A stretch of 64,000 nt of DNA from Burkholderia glumae LMG 2196 = ATCC 33617 (GCF_000960995.1 NZ_CP009432.1:1-64000); one strand, 5' to 3'; shown: positions 44,101 through 53,053, numbered from the stretch's first letter. The notes: a model not told the origin generated them from the sequence alone. Translations and numbers: made by a program.

Positions 44101-44901
44101 GTGATACTGGTGGCTACGGAACATCCTAGCGATACCGCGGCTGCTCGCGGCGGTCCGGCCCCTTCGCGCGTCCCGGGACTGTCAATCATCATTCCGGTGA
44201 TGAACGAAGCCACGACGATCGGCGCCTGCCTGCACCGCCTGGTGCCGCTGCGTACGCGCGGAGCGCAAGTCGTCGTCGTCGACGGCGGCAGCACCGACGA
44301 CACCGTCACGCTGGCCCGTCCGCTGTGCGACGTCGTCGTGCGCGCGCCGCGCGGGCGCGCATCGCAAATGAATGCCGGTGCGCGGCTCGCATGCGGGACC
44401 ATCCTGCTCTTCCTGCACGCAGACACAGCCCTGCCTGCGTCCGCCGACCTGCTGATCCGCGCAGCGCTGCAGGATGCGCCGGCACAAGCGTGGGGGCGCT
44501 TCGACGTACGGATCGACGGCGCCGCGCCGCTGTTGCGAGTCGTCGCCCGCATGATGTCAATTCGCTCGCGCCTGACGGGCATCGCGACCGGCGATCAGGC
44601 GATCTTCTGCCTGCGCGACACCTTCGTGACGGAACGTGGATTCCCGATGATTCCGATCATGGAGGACATCGCGTTCAGCCAGCGCCTGCGTCGCCATGCA
44701 CGACCGATCTGTCTGCGTGCCTGTGTAACAACGTCAGGCAGGCGCTGGGAGGCGCACGGCGTGATCCGCACCATACTGCTGATGTGGTGGTTGCGGCTCG
44801 CGTATGCGCTTGGCGCGGCACCCGATACACTGGCCGGATGGTACCGGTCCGAGTCGGGGCGATCGTCACCGACGCGCATCGATCAACACCGCAAACCATG
44901 A
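44101..44901 (+). CDS. TIGR04283-family arsenosugar glycosyltransferase
   Basis: GTG 44101 (or GTG 44110) opens a GT2 glycosyltransferase of about 265 residues. Signatures are LSIIIPVMNEATTIGACLHR, VVVVDGGSTDDTV, ASQMNAGARLACGTILLFLH AD, GDQAIFCLRD and the C-terminal GVIRTILLMWWLRLAYALGA with DTLAGWY, which are specific for TIGR04283. It would add the sugar or aglycone to the arsenoriboside. The next gene overlaps or follows closely. The long upstream frame runs through the phosphorylase gene and is rejected. Confidence 0.9.
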   Translation: MILVATEHPSDTAAARGGPAPSRVPGLSIIIPVMNEATTIGACLHRLVPLRTRGAQVVVVDGGSTDDTVTLARPLCDVVVRAPRGRASQMNAGARLACGTILLFLHADTALPASADLLIRAALQDAPAQAWGRFDVRIDGAAPLLRVVARMMSIRSRLTGIATGDQAIFCLRDTFVTERGFPMIPIMEDIAFSQRLRRHARPICLRACVTTSGRRWEAHGVIRTILLMWWLRLAYALGAAPDTLAGWYRSESGRSSPTRIDQHRKP

Positions 44902-44909
44902 GAGGTGCC

Positions 44910-45566
44910 ATGTCTGCATCGTGTCATGTCGCCGTTTTCTCCAAGCCGCCGATTCCAGGCGCGGTCAAGACCCGCCTGATCCCGGCGATTGGTGCCGACG
45001 ATGCGGCATCGCTGCATCATCGGCTACTGCGACATACGCTGAGTGTGGTGTGCCGCACGAGGTACGCGCGCTCATTATGGATTGCCGGCCAGCTTGCCCA
45101 TCCCGCGCTGCTCGATGCTAACCACGATTTCGGCATCGGATTGCTCCGCCAGGAAGGCCCCGACCTCGGCGCGCGCATGAAGCATGCGATGCGGGTGCTG
45201 CTGCCGCATGCCACCGCGGTGGCGATCATCGGGACCGATTGCCCGCTGCTCACGCCGGCGCATTTCGAACGGATCTTCAATGCGCTGCTCGGAGGTTCCG
45301 AGGTCGCGGCCATACCGGCCGAAGACGGCGGATATGTGCTGATCGGCGCGGCAACGAGCGAGCCTGCGAGACGCGACGTCGTACTGGATGCCCTGTTCGA
45401 CGACATGCCCTGGAGTACCGATTTGGTCATGTCGCGCACGCGTGAGCGACTGCTGCGCATCGGCGCTTCGCTGCACGAACTGCCGCCGCTCTGGGACGTC
45501 GACCGCCCCGACGATCTCGCGCGTCTCGAAGCGGTTGCACTTCCGCCCGATGCGCGATCGCCATGA
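44910..45566 (+). CDS. TIGR04282-family arsenosugar glycosyltransferase
   Basis: ATG 44910 follows AGAGGT; ATG 44898, overlapping the previous stop, is the alternative. The 218-residue nucleotidyltransferase-like glycosyltransferase shows VAVFSKPPIPGAVKTRLIPA, RQEGPDLGARMKHAM, VAIIGTDCPLLTPAHFERIF, EDGGYVLIG and MPWSTDLVMSRTRERL, all typical of TIGR04282 (2-phospho-lactate guanylyltransferase-like fold). TIGR04282 and TIGR04283 together with arsS define predicted arsenosugar loci. Confidence 0.9.
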   Translation: MSASCHVAVFSKPPIPGAVKTRLIPAIGADDAASLHHRLLRHTLSVVCRTRYARSLWIAGQLAHPALLDANHDFGIGLLRQEGPDLGARMKHAMRVLLPHATAVAIIGTDCPLLTPAHFERIFNALLGGSEVAAIPAEDGGYVLIGAATSEPARRDVVLDALFDDMPWSTDLVMSRTRERLLRIGASLHELPPLWDVDRPDDLARLEAVALPPDARSP

Positions 45567-46654
45567 CACGACATCTCGTGCTGCTGGGAGGCGGGCATGC
45601 ACATCTGCATGTCCTCGAGTCGCTGGCTCGCTCGCCATTGCCCGACGTCCGGGTCACACTCGTCTCGCCGTACCGCCACCAGATTTACTCCGGCATGCTG
45701 CCGGGCTGGATTGCCGGGCACTATCCGCTGGCGGACTGCACAATCTCGCTCGATCGGCTCGCCAAGGCCGCACAGGCGGAGTTTATGTGCATACGCGCAT
45801 GCGCACTCGAGACCGCGAGCCGATGCGTGCGGCTTGCAGACAACTGGACCGTCGACTATGACCTGCTCTCCGTCGATATCGGCTCGGACGTTCGTGTCGG
45901 TCCGCTCGAATGCGCATCCGATCGCCTCGCGCCGGTGCGGCCCGCACCGCCCTTCGTTGAGCATTACAAGCAGCATGCGCGCAGTAATGCCGGTCAGCCG
46001 GTTGCCGTGATCGGCGGCGGAATGGCCGGCATCGAGATCGCGTGCGCATTGCGCGTGGCGTCGGGCTATCGGGCCGATGTCACACTGCTCGCCGGCCGGG
46101 ACGGCATCGTCCCGACTCAACATGCAGGACTCAAGACCCGGCTGGCCAACGCGCTAAAAGCGCGCGGCGTGACAATCATCAACGAAGATGCCAGCGGATT
46201 CGGCGGCACATCGATCGAAACATCGAGCGGTCGCCATGTCGCCGCGATGTTCGTGGTGCTCGCCACCGGACCGCAAGCGCCTGGTTTGCTGCGCAACAGC
46301 GGCCTGCCGCTCGATCAGGATGGCTATCTAAAAGTCGACGCCTCGCTCCGCTCGACAGGCAATTCAGTCGTATTCGCGGCAGGCGACTGCGCACGCTTTC
46401 TCGACGACAGCGTCGCGCGTTCGGGTGTCTACGCGGTTCGCCAGGGACCGATCCTCGCTCACAATTTGCGTGCAGCGCTGATGGGCAACTCCTTGAGGAA
46501 ATATCATCCGCAACGACGCGCCCTCTACTTGATGTCGACTGGACCGCGTCATGCGATCGCGACATGGGGGCGCTGGACCTGGGAAGGTGAATGGGTCTGG
46601 CGGTGGAAGCGGCATATCGATCGCCGCTTCGTGCAACGCTTCTGCCGGCCCTGA
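45563..46654 (+). CDS. FAD-dependent pyridine nucleotide-disulfide oxidoreductase
   Basis: The 363-residue enzyme has the FAD loop LVLLGGGHAHLHVLESLARS, as in the NDH-2-like domain fused to SelD in some bacteria. It also has VVSPYRH QIYSGMLPGWIAG (in LVSPYRHQIYSGMLPGWI), the NAD loop VAVIGGGMAGIEIACAL and VVFAAGDCA. No redox-active CxxC is seen near the FAD site, so it is more like a dehydrogenase or quinone reductase than a disulfide reductase. It overlaps the glycosyltransferase gene by 4 bp and ends the operon. Its substrate is unknown. Confidence 0.88.
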   Translation: MTRHLVLLGGGHAHLHVLESLARSPLPDVRVTLVSPYRHQIYSGMLPGWIAGHYPLADCTISLDRLAKAAQAEFMCIRACALETASRCVRLADNWTVDYDLLSVDIGSDVRVGPLECASDRLAPVRPAPPFVEHYKQHARSNAGQPVAVIGGGMAGIEIACALRVASGYRADVTLLAGRDGIVPTQHAGLKTRLANALKARGVTIINEDASGFGGTSIETSSGRHVAAMFVVLATGPQAPGLLRNSGLPLDQDGYLKVDASLRSTGNSVVFAAGDCARFLDDSVARSGVYAVRQGPILAHNLRAALMGNSLRKYHPQRRALYLMSTGPRHAIATWGRWTWEGEWVWRWKRHIDRRFVQRFCRP

Positions 46655-47014
46655 TCACAATAAGTGGCCCGCATGTGGCCGGGCAGCAGCGTACAGGAGG
46701 CATCCCGCAAGCGACAGAACACCGTAAAACAACGGCAGCCATTCGCCGCCCGGAGAAAGTCCAAGAGTGCCCCACGTCGCGACCGATGCACCGACTGAAA
46801 CCGGCACGAGCGGCAGCCACAAATGCGACCATGCTTGCGCGGTGCCGCGAGCAAATAACCGCAAAAAGAACCAAAGATTGGACACCGACGCGATGACAAC
46901 GCCCAGCCATTCTGCGGCGAGTTCGTGACGCAAGAGCACGATGCACCCGTGTAGCAGCGAGACCGCCTGCAGTGTCAAAAACGCGTCGATGCCCAACGAT
47001 TTCAGTCTCGTCAT
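46655..47014 (-). CDS. Small four-helix membrane protein at the end of the first bufferin operon
   Basis: ATG 47014 (MTRLKSLGIDAFLTLQAVSL) gives 119 residues with about four membrane helices (LHGCIVLLRHELAAEWLGVV, NLWFFLRLFARG, LVPVSVGASVATWGTLGL, LFYGVLSLAGCLLYAAARP). No family is recognised. It is 75 bp after the zinc-finger gene on the same strand. Its stop abuts the stop of the oxidoreductase gene on the other strand. Confidence 0.7.
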   Translation of the reverse strand: MTRLKSLGIDAFLTLQAVSLLHGCIVLLRHELAAEWLGVVIASVSNLWFFLRLFARGTAQAWSHLWLPLVPVSVGASVATWGTLGLSPGGEWLPLFYGVLSLAGCLLYAAARPHAGHLL

Positions 47015-47089
47015 GATCGCTTGCGTGAATTCCCTACGCGTGCGTATGAAATCCGTCTGGTGACTCCGCAACTATCGGTTCGACTCGTA

Positions 47090-47317
47090 TTACTTCGCGT
47101 CATCGTCCCGCAGTGGTTCAGGCCAAACGGCCTTTCCTTCCTTGAGGGCTTTACATGCCTTTCGGATTTCCGACATCTGCTCATCAAATACACAACAGTC
47201 CGGGCACATCGAAAGATGTCGCTCGACATGACTGGCTTCGTCCGTGGACAGCGTGCGATCAAGGCGCTCGACGATCAGGCGATGGATCACGCGACAGGTC
47301 GATATTTCATTCGACAT
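47090..47317 (-). CDS. Second zf-HC2 anti-sigma-like protein
   Basis: ATG 47317 (MSNEISTCRVIHRLIVERLD) gives 75 residues with the zinc motif HVERHLSMCPDC followed by a charged helix. It resembles the anti-sigma gene beside the 39740 sigma factor, but no sigma gene lies here. It may act as a second brake on the same sigma factors or as a stand-alone zinc or thiol sensor. It lies 47 bp after the oxidoreductase fusion gene. Confidence 0.75.
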   Translation of the reverse strand: MSNEISTCRVIHRLIVERLDRTLSTDEASHVERHLSMCPDCCVFDEQMSEIRKACKALKEGKAVWPEPLRDDDAK

Positions 47318-47364
47318 GATGCCCCCGTGCTCTGAGGTGCCGACGATCCGATCGCGAGCTGTGT

Positions 47365-49575
47365 TCAGCTCCGCCGCATCCAAGCCTGGTAACGGCCCAA
47401 CAGACGCAACAATGCTTGCGGTGCGTGATCCATCTTCCAGCGACCGGCAACGTACTTCGCCGCCTCCGAATGCGTCGGATAGACGTGTATCGTTCGCAGG
47501 ATGCCGTTCAACCCGATGCCGTGTCGCATCGCCAAGGCGAACTCGGCAAGCAGCGGCGCCGCATGCTCTCCGACGATGGTGACGCCCAGGATCCGGTCCT
47601 TGCCCGGTGCCGTCAGTACTTTGGCGAAACCGTCAGTGCCGCCATCCGTGATCGCCCGGTCGAGCTCGTCCAGGCCAAATGTCGTGGCCTCGTACGGAAT
47701 TCCCTGACACACCGCGTCCGACTCGTTGAGTCCAACGCGCGCTATCTCAGGTGAAGTAAAGGTGACCCACGGCGTCACACGGTAGTCCACCTTGAACCGG
47801 TGCCACCGTCCGAACATCGCATTGACCGACGCGTACCACGCCTGATGGGCTGCCATGTGCGTGAACTGGTACGGCCCCACCACGTCGCCGCACGCGTAGA
47901 TGTTCGGATAAAGTGTTTGCAACCGGTCATCGACCTTGATCGTCCCTGCAGCCGTCACGCCGATCCCCAGGGATTCCAGGCCATAGCCTTCCGTATTGGC
48001 CACGCGCCCGACCGCGCAGAGGATCGCATCGAACGGGATGGCGCGCTCGCCGTCTGATGTACGGACCACCACAACTTTCACAGAACCGAGTCGCTCGCAC
48101 CGTACGACCTCGGCATCGAGCAGGACATCGATACCCTCGGTGCGAAAGCGCTTCAGGACGTGGGCCGACGCGTCCGCGTCTTCTCGTGGAAGCAGTCTCG
48201 GCCCCTTTTCTATCTGAATCACGTGTGCGCCGAGCCGTGCGAAGCCTTGAGCGAGCTCGCACCCGATCGGGCCGCCGCCCAGAACCACGAGATATGCCGG
48301 CAGCGTTTCGAGGGACCAGATGGTGTCGGAAGTCAGGTAACCGACCGCTTCGAGCCCCGGAATATCCGGTATCGCAGGCCGGGACCCGGCAGCAATCACG
48401 ATGCTGCGAGTGGTCAGAACGCGTACCGATCCGTCGTCCGCCGCCACCTCGACGGTGTGAGGCGATGTGATCGTCGCTCGTCCTGCCATGCAGGCAACGC
48501 CCAGCGATGTGTAACGTTCGATCGAATCATGTGGCGCCACATTCGCCTGCACCCGAGCGACGCGCCTCATGACAGCACCGAAATCCACATGGACACCGCC
48601 CATACACGAGATGCCAAATTCGCCTGCTCGCCGCAATTCCGCTGCCACGCCAGCGGATCGCAGCAGCGCCTTGGACGGCACGCAGCCGGTATTCAGGCAA
48701 TCGCCACCCATAGCATGTCGCTCGATGAGTGCGACCCTGGCCTTGACGACCGATGCGACATACGACGAGACGAGGCCGGCCGATCCGGCGCCGATGACGA
48801 CGACGTTATAGTCGAACTGCTTCGGCCTGGGCCAGCGCGCCATCAATCGCCGCGTGCGAAGCGCGCGCAGGAGCCCCTTCGTTCCATAAGGCAGTGCCGC
48901 CAGCGCAACCAGTCCGACCAACAGCCCCGGCGACAGAATCCCGCGCAACGAGGTCACCTCCGGCAAGCGAGTGCCAACGCTCACGTAGACAATTGTGGCC
49001 GGTAGCATCCCTAGCTGGCTTACCCAATAGAACGTCCGGAGGGGGATTGCCGTGACGCCCATCATCAAGTTGACCAGCCAGAAAGGCACGGCTGGAACCA
49101 GACGCAGCGACAACAAGTACATCCAGCCCTCTCGCCGTACACCCTCGTCGATCGGTCCCAGCCGGTCCGCGAAACGCGCCGCGACAGCATTGCGCAACAC
49201 GTAGCGGGAAGCGGCAAACGCCAGTGTCGCGCCGATCGTCGACGCGAATGAAACGAGCACACTGCCCCAGACGACCCCGAACAGCGCGCCGACCGCGAGC
49301 GTCAGCACCGCCGCACCTGGGATCGACAATGCCGCTACGATCACGTAGCCGGCAAGGAACGCCAACGACGTCGCGAGAGGATGCAGGTCGCGCAGGCGAA
49401 CGAATGCCGCTTGTTGAGTCTTTGCATAGTCAAGCGACACGTAGTGCAGCCCGCCGAGGCTGAAGAACGCGATGATCGTCACGCCGATGACCGCGACCAG
49501 GGCGAGGCGGCCGACGCCGAACCGCACGGCGCCGGACCGCGTACTTTCATCATGATTTGCGGAGGCCGCGCTCAT
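47365..49575 (-). CDS. VTT/TVP38 membrane domain fused to a mercuric-reductase-like flavoenzyme
   Basis: The 736-residue protein has an N-terminal TVP38/TMEM64 (VTT) domain (about residues 20-235; PGAAVLTLAVGALFGVVWGS, LVPAVPFWLVNLMMGVTAIP) and a C-terminal class I pyridine nucleotide-disulfide oxidoreductase. The latter carries FAD loop VVVIGAGSAGLVSSYVA, redox pair GGDCLNTGCVPSK and dimerisation part HVYPTHSEA. It could move electrons from NADPH to a membrane or metal substrate. AGGAAAGTGAG precedes ATG 49575, one base after the DoxX stop, so it belongs to the bufferin operon. Confidence 0.92.
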   Translation of the reverse strand: MSAASANHDESTRSGAVRFGVGRLALVAVIGVTIIAFFSLGGLHYVSLDYAKTQQAAFVRLRDLHPLATSLAFLAGYVIVAALSIPGAAVLTLAVGALFGVVWGSVLVSFASTIGATLAFAASRYVLRNAVAARFADRLGPIDEGVRREGWMYLLSLRLVPAVPFWLVNLMMGVTAIPLRTFYWVSQLGMLPATIVYVSVGTRLPEVTSLRGILSPGLLVGLVALAALPYGTKGLLRALRTRRLMARWPRPKQFDYNVVVIGAGSAGLVSSYVASVVKARVALIERHAMGGDCLNTGCVPSKALLRSAGVAAELRRAGEFGISCMGGVHVDFGAVMRRVARVQANVAPHDSIERYTSLGVACMAGRATITSPHTVEVAADDGSVRVLTTRSIVIAAGSRPAIPDIPGLEAVGYLTSDTIWSLETLPAYLVVLGGGPIGCELAQGFARLGAHVIQIEKGPRLLPREDADASAHVLKRFRTEGIDVLLDAEVVRCERLGSVKVVVVRTSDGERAIPFDAILCAVGRVANTEGYGLESLGIGVTAAGTIKVDDRLQTLYPNIYACGDVVGPYQFTHMAAHQAWYASVNAMFGRWHRFKVDYRVTPWVTFTSPEIARVGLNESDAVCQGIPYEATTFGLDELDRAITDGGTDGFAKVLTAPGKDRILGVTIVGEHAAPLLAEFALAMRHGIGLNGILRTIHVYPTHSEAAKYVAGRWKMDHAPQALLRLLGRYQAWMRRS

Positions 49576-49576
49576 C

Positions 49577-50074
49577 TCACTTTCCTGATCGGCTGTGCTT
49601 TAGCCAGTGGTCTAGAGACAAGCCGCCCGGCCCCCAGACCAGCAGCACCAGCAGCGAAATGCCCCAATATAGATGACTCTGAATCGCCGCCGGACAGTCA
49701 AAGTGGAACAGATCAGGGTAGGAAATGACAGCGACCGCATTCACGAAAAACAAGCCCAATGCAGCCGGACGCGACAGGAAGCCAACGAACAGCAGTGCCG
49801 GAAACGTGAGCTCGCCGAATGCCCCCAGCGCGGCCGCGACGTTCGGCGCAAGCAGCGGCGTGTGATAAACGTCGTGAAACATCGATAGCGTGTTGCCCCA
49901 GTCGCTGATCTTGAGGAGCCCGGACTTAAAGAACTGCCAGCCGACGAACCATCGCAATCCGAGGTTCACGAGCGCCCCGCCGTAACGTTGCAATTTCCCG
50001 TTGAATCGTTCGGCCATGAAACCGGCCTTGACCACTGTGTTCATCACCCACTCCTCAGATTTTTCGTTGCTCAT
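49577..50074 (-). CDS. DoxX-family membrane protein of bufferin operon 1
   Basis: The 165-residue protein has four predicted helices (LVNLGLRWFVGWQFFKSGLL, VAAALGAFGELTFPALLFVG, AALGLFFVNAVAVISYP, IQSHLYWGISLLVLLVWGPG). DoxX-type proteins are usual fourth genes of bufferin loci. ATG 50074 overlaps the stop of the DUF2063 gene. Redox partner or transport function is not settled. Confidence 0.88.
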   Translation of the reverse strand: MSNEKSEEWVMNTVVKAGFMAERFNGKLQRYGGALVNLGLRWFVGWQFFKSGLLKISDWGNTLSMFHDVYHTPLLAPNVAAALGAFGELTFPALLFVGFLSRPAALGLFFVNAVAVISYPDLFHFDCPAAIQSHLYWGISLLVLLVWGPGGLSLDHWLKHSRSGK

Positions 50075-50847
50075 TCAAATGTCGCGGCGACGATAATTTT
50101 CCGCTCGATCCAGGTCCGCCAGGCCGTGGCGAAGTCGAAGTCGCGGTCGATGGCAAGTGCAACATCGAGCGCCGCGCCGAGCGATTCGTGCCGGCGCAAC
50201 GCCGCCAGCATCCCGAAAGTCGCCGGCGTCACCGCATGAACGACCGGAAGCCACCGGGGACGCGAGACGACGATCCATTGGGGCGCGTCGATGTCGTGCA
50301 CCGTCTGCTCGTTTCCGTCTTCCTGATGGGCAAGCCAGAGATCGGCCGCTGACGTCGACGTATGCAGCAGCTCGACAGCGGGATCAAGCGAAAGGAAAGC
50401 CGACTCGAGCGTATCGGGCGCGAGCCGCGCCCATTGTTCGGCTGACCACGACATCGCTTCTGCTGCGAAATAGGCCCGGTGCACGGCCCATTCGAGGCGG
50501 GCGACGTCGGCCAGATAGCGGTACGGTGCAGTCGGCGGCCACGACGCCAGAAGTTCCGACATCCGGTGACCGAACTGATTGAGATCGCCCGAACTGGCCG
50601 GATCGGCCAATCCGTATTCGCGCGACAGCGCAACAAAGAATGCGTCACCGATGAGCGCGTGCACCACCGGATAGGCCGACGCCAACACCTGGTGCCACGT
50701 CCCGGTCAGGTTCCCGCGATACAGCGCCAAGCGGTTCCAATTGCGTGTGTCTTTCCCGGCCAGCATGCCGAGCATGCGTTTCCCGGCGTCGGGATGTAGC
50801 AATGCTTCGACGAACTCCCGCTGCAGATCTTTAAGCGGCTTGTCCAC
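50071..50847 (-). CDS. bufC: BufC/HvfC-type (DUF2063) partner protein of bufferin operon 1
   Basis: GTG 50847 with GGAGG upstream gives 258 residues. The N-terminal DUF2063 domain shows LQREFVEALLHPDAG, NRLALYRGNLTGTWHQVLAS, AYPVVHALIGDAFF and YRYLADVARLEWAVHRAYFA. The C-terminal half is the peptide-binding partner domain. BufC-like proteins bind the precursor peptide and the MNIO enzyme. The start overlaps bufB by 17 bp. The longer frame to 51000 is rejected because it runs into bufB. Confidence 0.9.
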   Translation of the reverse strand: MDKPLKDLQREFVEALLHPDAGKRMLGMLAGKDTRNWNRLALYRGNLTGTWHQVLASAYPVVHALIGDAFFVALSREYGLADPASSGDLNQFGHRMSELLASWPPTAPYRYLADVARLEWAVHRAYFAAEAMSWSAEQWARLAPDTLESAFLSLDPAVELLHTSTSAADLWLAHQEDGNEQTVHDIDAPQWIVVSRPRWLPVVHAVTPATFGMLAALRRHESLGAALDVALAIDRDFDFATAWRTWIERKIIVAATFE

Positions 50848-51733
50848 CCGTCCTCCCCGATGCCCGCGCCGCGGCCAACCTCCGCGCCGTTGCGGCCTCA
50901 TCCAGTAGCACATCGATCGGCGGAATGTCGGTATCCCATTCGACGAGCGTCGAAATCGGCCCGAAACGATCAAGGGCCTGTTCGTAGAGCGCCCAGACAT
51001 CGGAGCAAACCCGGCTCCCGTGGTTGTCGATCACCGAATCCTCGGTGACGAGATGTCCGGCCAGATGAATTTCCCGCACTGCATCCGGCGCGACGCGGTC
51101 AATCGCCGCCAACGCGTCCTCGCGGTGATTGCACTGGTTCACATAGAGATTGTTGAGGTCGAGCAGGACGGCGCAGCCCGTTTGCCTGACGACTTCCATC
51201 AAAAATTCCATTTCCTTCATTTCATCGTGCCCGAAACGCAGATGACTCGAAATGTTCTCGAGCAGAATGGTCCGCTTCAGGACGGTCTGCATTTGATCGA
51301 CGTGGCGCGTCACCACGCCAAGTGCCTCCTGGGTGAACGGCAACGGCAGCAAATCGTTCACGTGCCGCGTCGGCACGGCCGACCAACACAAATGCTCCGA
51401 CACGAGCACCGGCTGGAACCGGCTGACCAGCGCCGCGATCCGGTCGAGATGTCGGGTATCGACCGGCATCGCTGAACCCAGACCGAGGCCGACCCCATGA
51501 AAGCTCAGGGGATAGTCCTGCCGCACGCACTCAAGCACGTGAAGATCGTAACCGCCGTCGCCCAGATAGTTTTCCGTATGGACCTCTACCCAGTCCACCG
51601 GTTGTTTCCGATCGAGGAAATCGCGATAGTGCGCATGGCGGAGACCAATGCCCACGCCGAGATCGCAATTTGGGCGTGCCGCCCTGGCCGCGCGGCTGCG
51701 CGTCGACTCGAGCACTGATCGTCCGGTTGCCAT
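50831..51733 (-). CDS. bufB: MNIO (DUF692) peptide-modifying enzyme BufB, operon 1
   Basis: The 300-residue TIM barrel has the iron ligands of multinuclear non-heme iron oxidases: YPLSFHGVGLGLGS, LVSEHLCWS, ILLENISSHL, VLLDLNNLYVNQCNH, REIHLAGHLV, IDNHGSRV and TLVEWDTDIP. In bufferin loci this enzyme converts precursor cysteines into thiooxazole-type rings for copper binding. It starts 7 bp after the precursor gene. Confidence 0.94.
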   Translation of the reverse strand: MATGRSVLESTRSRAARAARPNCDLGVGIGLRHAHYRDFLDRKQPVDWVEVHTENYLGDGGYDLHVLECVRQDYPLSFHGVGLGLGSAMPVDTRHLDRIAALVSRFQPVLVSEHLCWSAVPTRHVNDLLPLPFTQEALGVVTRHVDQMQTVLKRTILLENISSHLRFGHDEMKEMEFLMEVVRQTGCAVLLDLNNLYVNQCNHREDALAAIDRVAPDAVREIHLAGHLVTEDSVIDNHGSRVCSDVWALYEQALDRFGPISTLVEWDTDIPPIDVLLDEAATARRLAAARASGRTGGQAA

Positions 51734-51740
51734 GATCGCG

Positions 51741-51992
51741 TCAAGCCTCCTTGCCGCCCAGCTTGTCGCACGCGCTCTTCGGCATCAGCTTGAAGTCGAG
51801 CGGGTCGTAATCCTTCTTCGACTGGCCGGCGCATGCATGAGCCCCCGTCTTGCTCGCACAATCGTTCTGACCGGCTTTCGCGACCCCGTAACACTTGAGT
51901 TTGGCTTCGTCGGCCTGTGCGGTTGCGGAAAGGCTTGCGCCGAGGGCGCCTGCAAGGGCGGCGGCAATAAGGATGCGTCGCTTGTTGTCCAT
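51741..51992 (-). CDS. bufA1: BufA1-type bufferin precursor peptide
   Basis: ATG 51992 after AGGAGA gives 83 residues. The signal peptide (RRILIAAALAGALGASLSAT ending AQA) is followed by a core with four cysteines (34, 45, 54, 75) in LKCYGVAKAGQNDCASK, HACAGQSKKDYDP and PKSACDKLGG, the bufferin pattern. Bufferins are exported, copper-sequestering RiPPs. The product lies directly upstream of its MNIO enzyme. The frame extends further upstream, but that part has no ribosome site and lacks homology. Confidence 0.92.
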   Translation of the reverse strand: MDNKRRILIAAALAGALGASLSATAQADEAKLKCYGVAKAGQNDCASKTGAHACAGQSKKDYDPLDFKLMPKSACDKLGGKEA

Positions 51993-52068
51993 GCTGCAAT
52001 TCTCCTGGTGGGCCCCGATAGGGCGGCTGGTAAAGGGCGATCCGGCGGTTTTCACGTCGGGTCACTGG

Positions 52069-52097
52069 TTAGACGACTCCGATCGCGGGCGTTTACA
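52069..52097 (-). promoter_or_regulatory. ECF-type promoter of bufferin operon 1
   Basis: On the minus strand TGTAAAC (52097-52091), 15 bp, CGTCTAA (52075-52069), perfect in both elements, about 75 bp upstream of bufA1. It would drive the seven-gene operon down to 46655. Confidence 0.8.
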
Positions 52098-52259
52098 GCC
52101 ATTCCTGTCAGCAGCGCCGGGCGCAGCGTTCCAGTTGCCGCTATGATTTCTGTTCCACCGGTGCTTCCCGCCGGCCCAGCCGCCCACCATCACCGCCATG
52201 AGGCGCCTCGACTGGACCTCGTGACGCATGGCGGGACCCCACCGACGCAGGAGGCTGCC

Positions 52260-52952
52260 ATGTCTGCCCGTTCGTCACGTCGCCGCATCCTCGTGTTCGA
52301 TGTCAACGAGACCTTACTGGACATAGAGGTGCTTCACCCGTTCTTTGCCCGTGTGTTCGGCGACGCCGGCACGATGCGTCAGTGGTTTGCCGAACTGATT
52401 CTCTATTCCGAGGCCTTGTCGCTCAGCGGACGCTATGTCGAATTCGGCACCTTGTCAGTGGCGGTCTTGCGCATGGTCGCGGAAATCAGGAAAGTGACCC
52501 TCATGCCCGCCGACGTTGAGCAATTCGCCGCGACGATGCGCACGCTGCCGCCGCATCGGGACGTGCCGGAGGCACTGAACCGACTGGCCGCCGCGGGCTT
52601 CAGGATGGTGACGTTGACCAATTCGACCAGTCATGCCGGGCAGGCCGTGCTCGACAGCGCCGGCCTGACGCGTTATTTCGAACGGCTGTTTTCGGTGGAC
52701 GAAGTCAAGCGGTTCAAGCCGGACCGCGAGGTATACGTGCACGTTGCAAACGAGCTAGCAGTCAGGCCGGAGCAGCTCCGGCTGATTGCCGCGCACACTT
52801 GGGACACGCTCGGCGCGATGGCCGCAGGCTACGCGGCCGCACTGGTCGCGCGGCCGGGCAATGCCCCTCTGCCGGTCGGGGAGCAACCCGACATCGTGGC
52901 ACCCGATCTGGTTACGGTAGCCGACCGCATCATTGCTACCGACATCGAATAG
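52260..52952 (+). CDS. Type II haloacid dehalogenase-like hydrolase
   Basis: ATG 52260 after AGGAGG gives 230 residues. HAD motifs are RILVFDVNETLLDIEVL (nucleophile Asp, with Val-Asn-Glu-Thr typical of haloacid dehalogenases), MVTLTNSTSHAG (Ser/Thr and Asn), VKRFKPDREVYVHVA (Lys) and IAAHTWDTLGAMAAGYAAAL. It may remove halide from 2-haloacids, or act on another small substrate. It diverges from bufA1 without a SigF-type promoter of its own. Confidence 0.9.
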   Translation: MSARSSRRRILVFDVNETLLDIEVLHPFFARVFGDAGTMRQWFAELILYSEALSLSGRYVEFGTLSVAVLRMVAEIRKVTLMPADVEQFAATMRTLPPHRDVPEALNRLAAAGFRMVTLTNSTSHAGQAVLDSAGLTRYFERLFSVDEVKRFKPDREVYVHVANELAVRPEQLRLIAAHTWDTLGAMAAGYAAALVARPGNAPLPVGEQPDIVAPDLVTVADRIIATDIE

Positions 52953-53012
52953 ATCGGCGACGAAGCGACGTATCATGAACCGGCCAACTTGGCAGATGCA
53001 CCCGGTGCGCGA

Positions 53013-53038
53013 CATTTTGGTACACTCGGACCAAAATG
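53013..53038. promoter_or_regulatory. TetR operator 1
   Basis: CATTTTGGT and ACCAAAATG form an inverted repeat with 8 bp between, 15 bp before the tetR ATG at 53054. A near-identical site lies at 53638. Confidence 0.75.
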
Positions 53039-53053
53039 GAGGATGGAATACCG

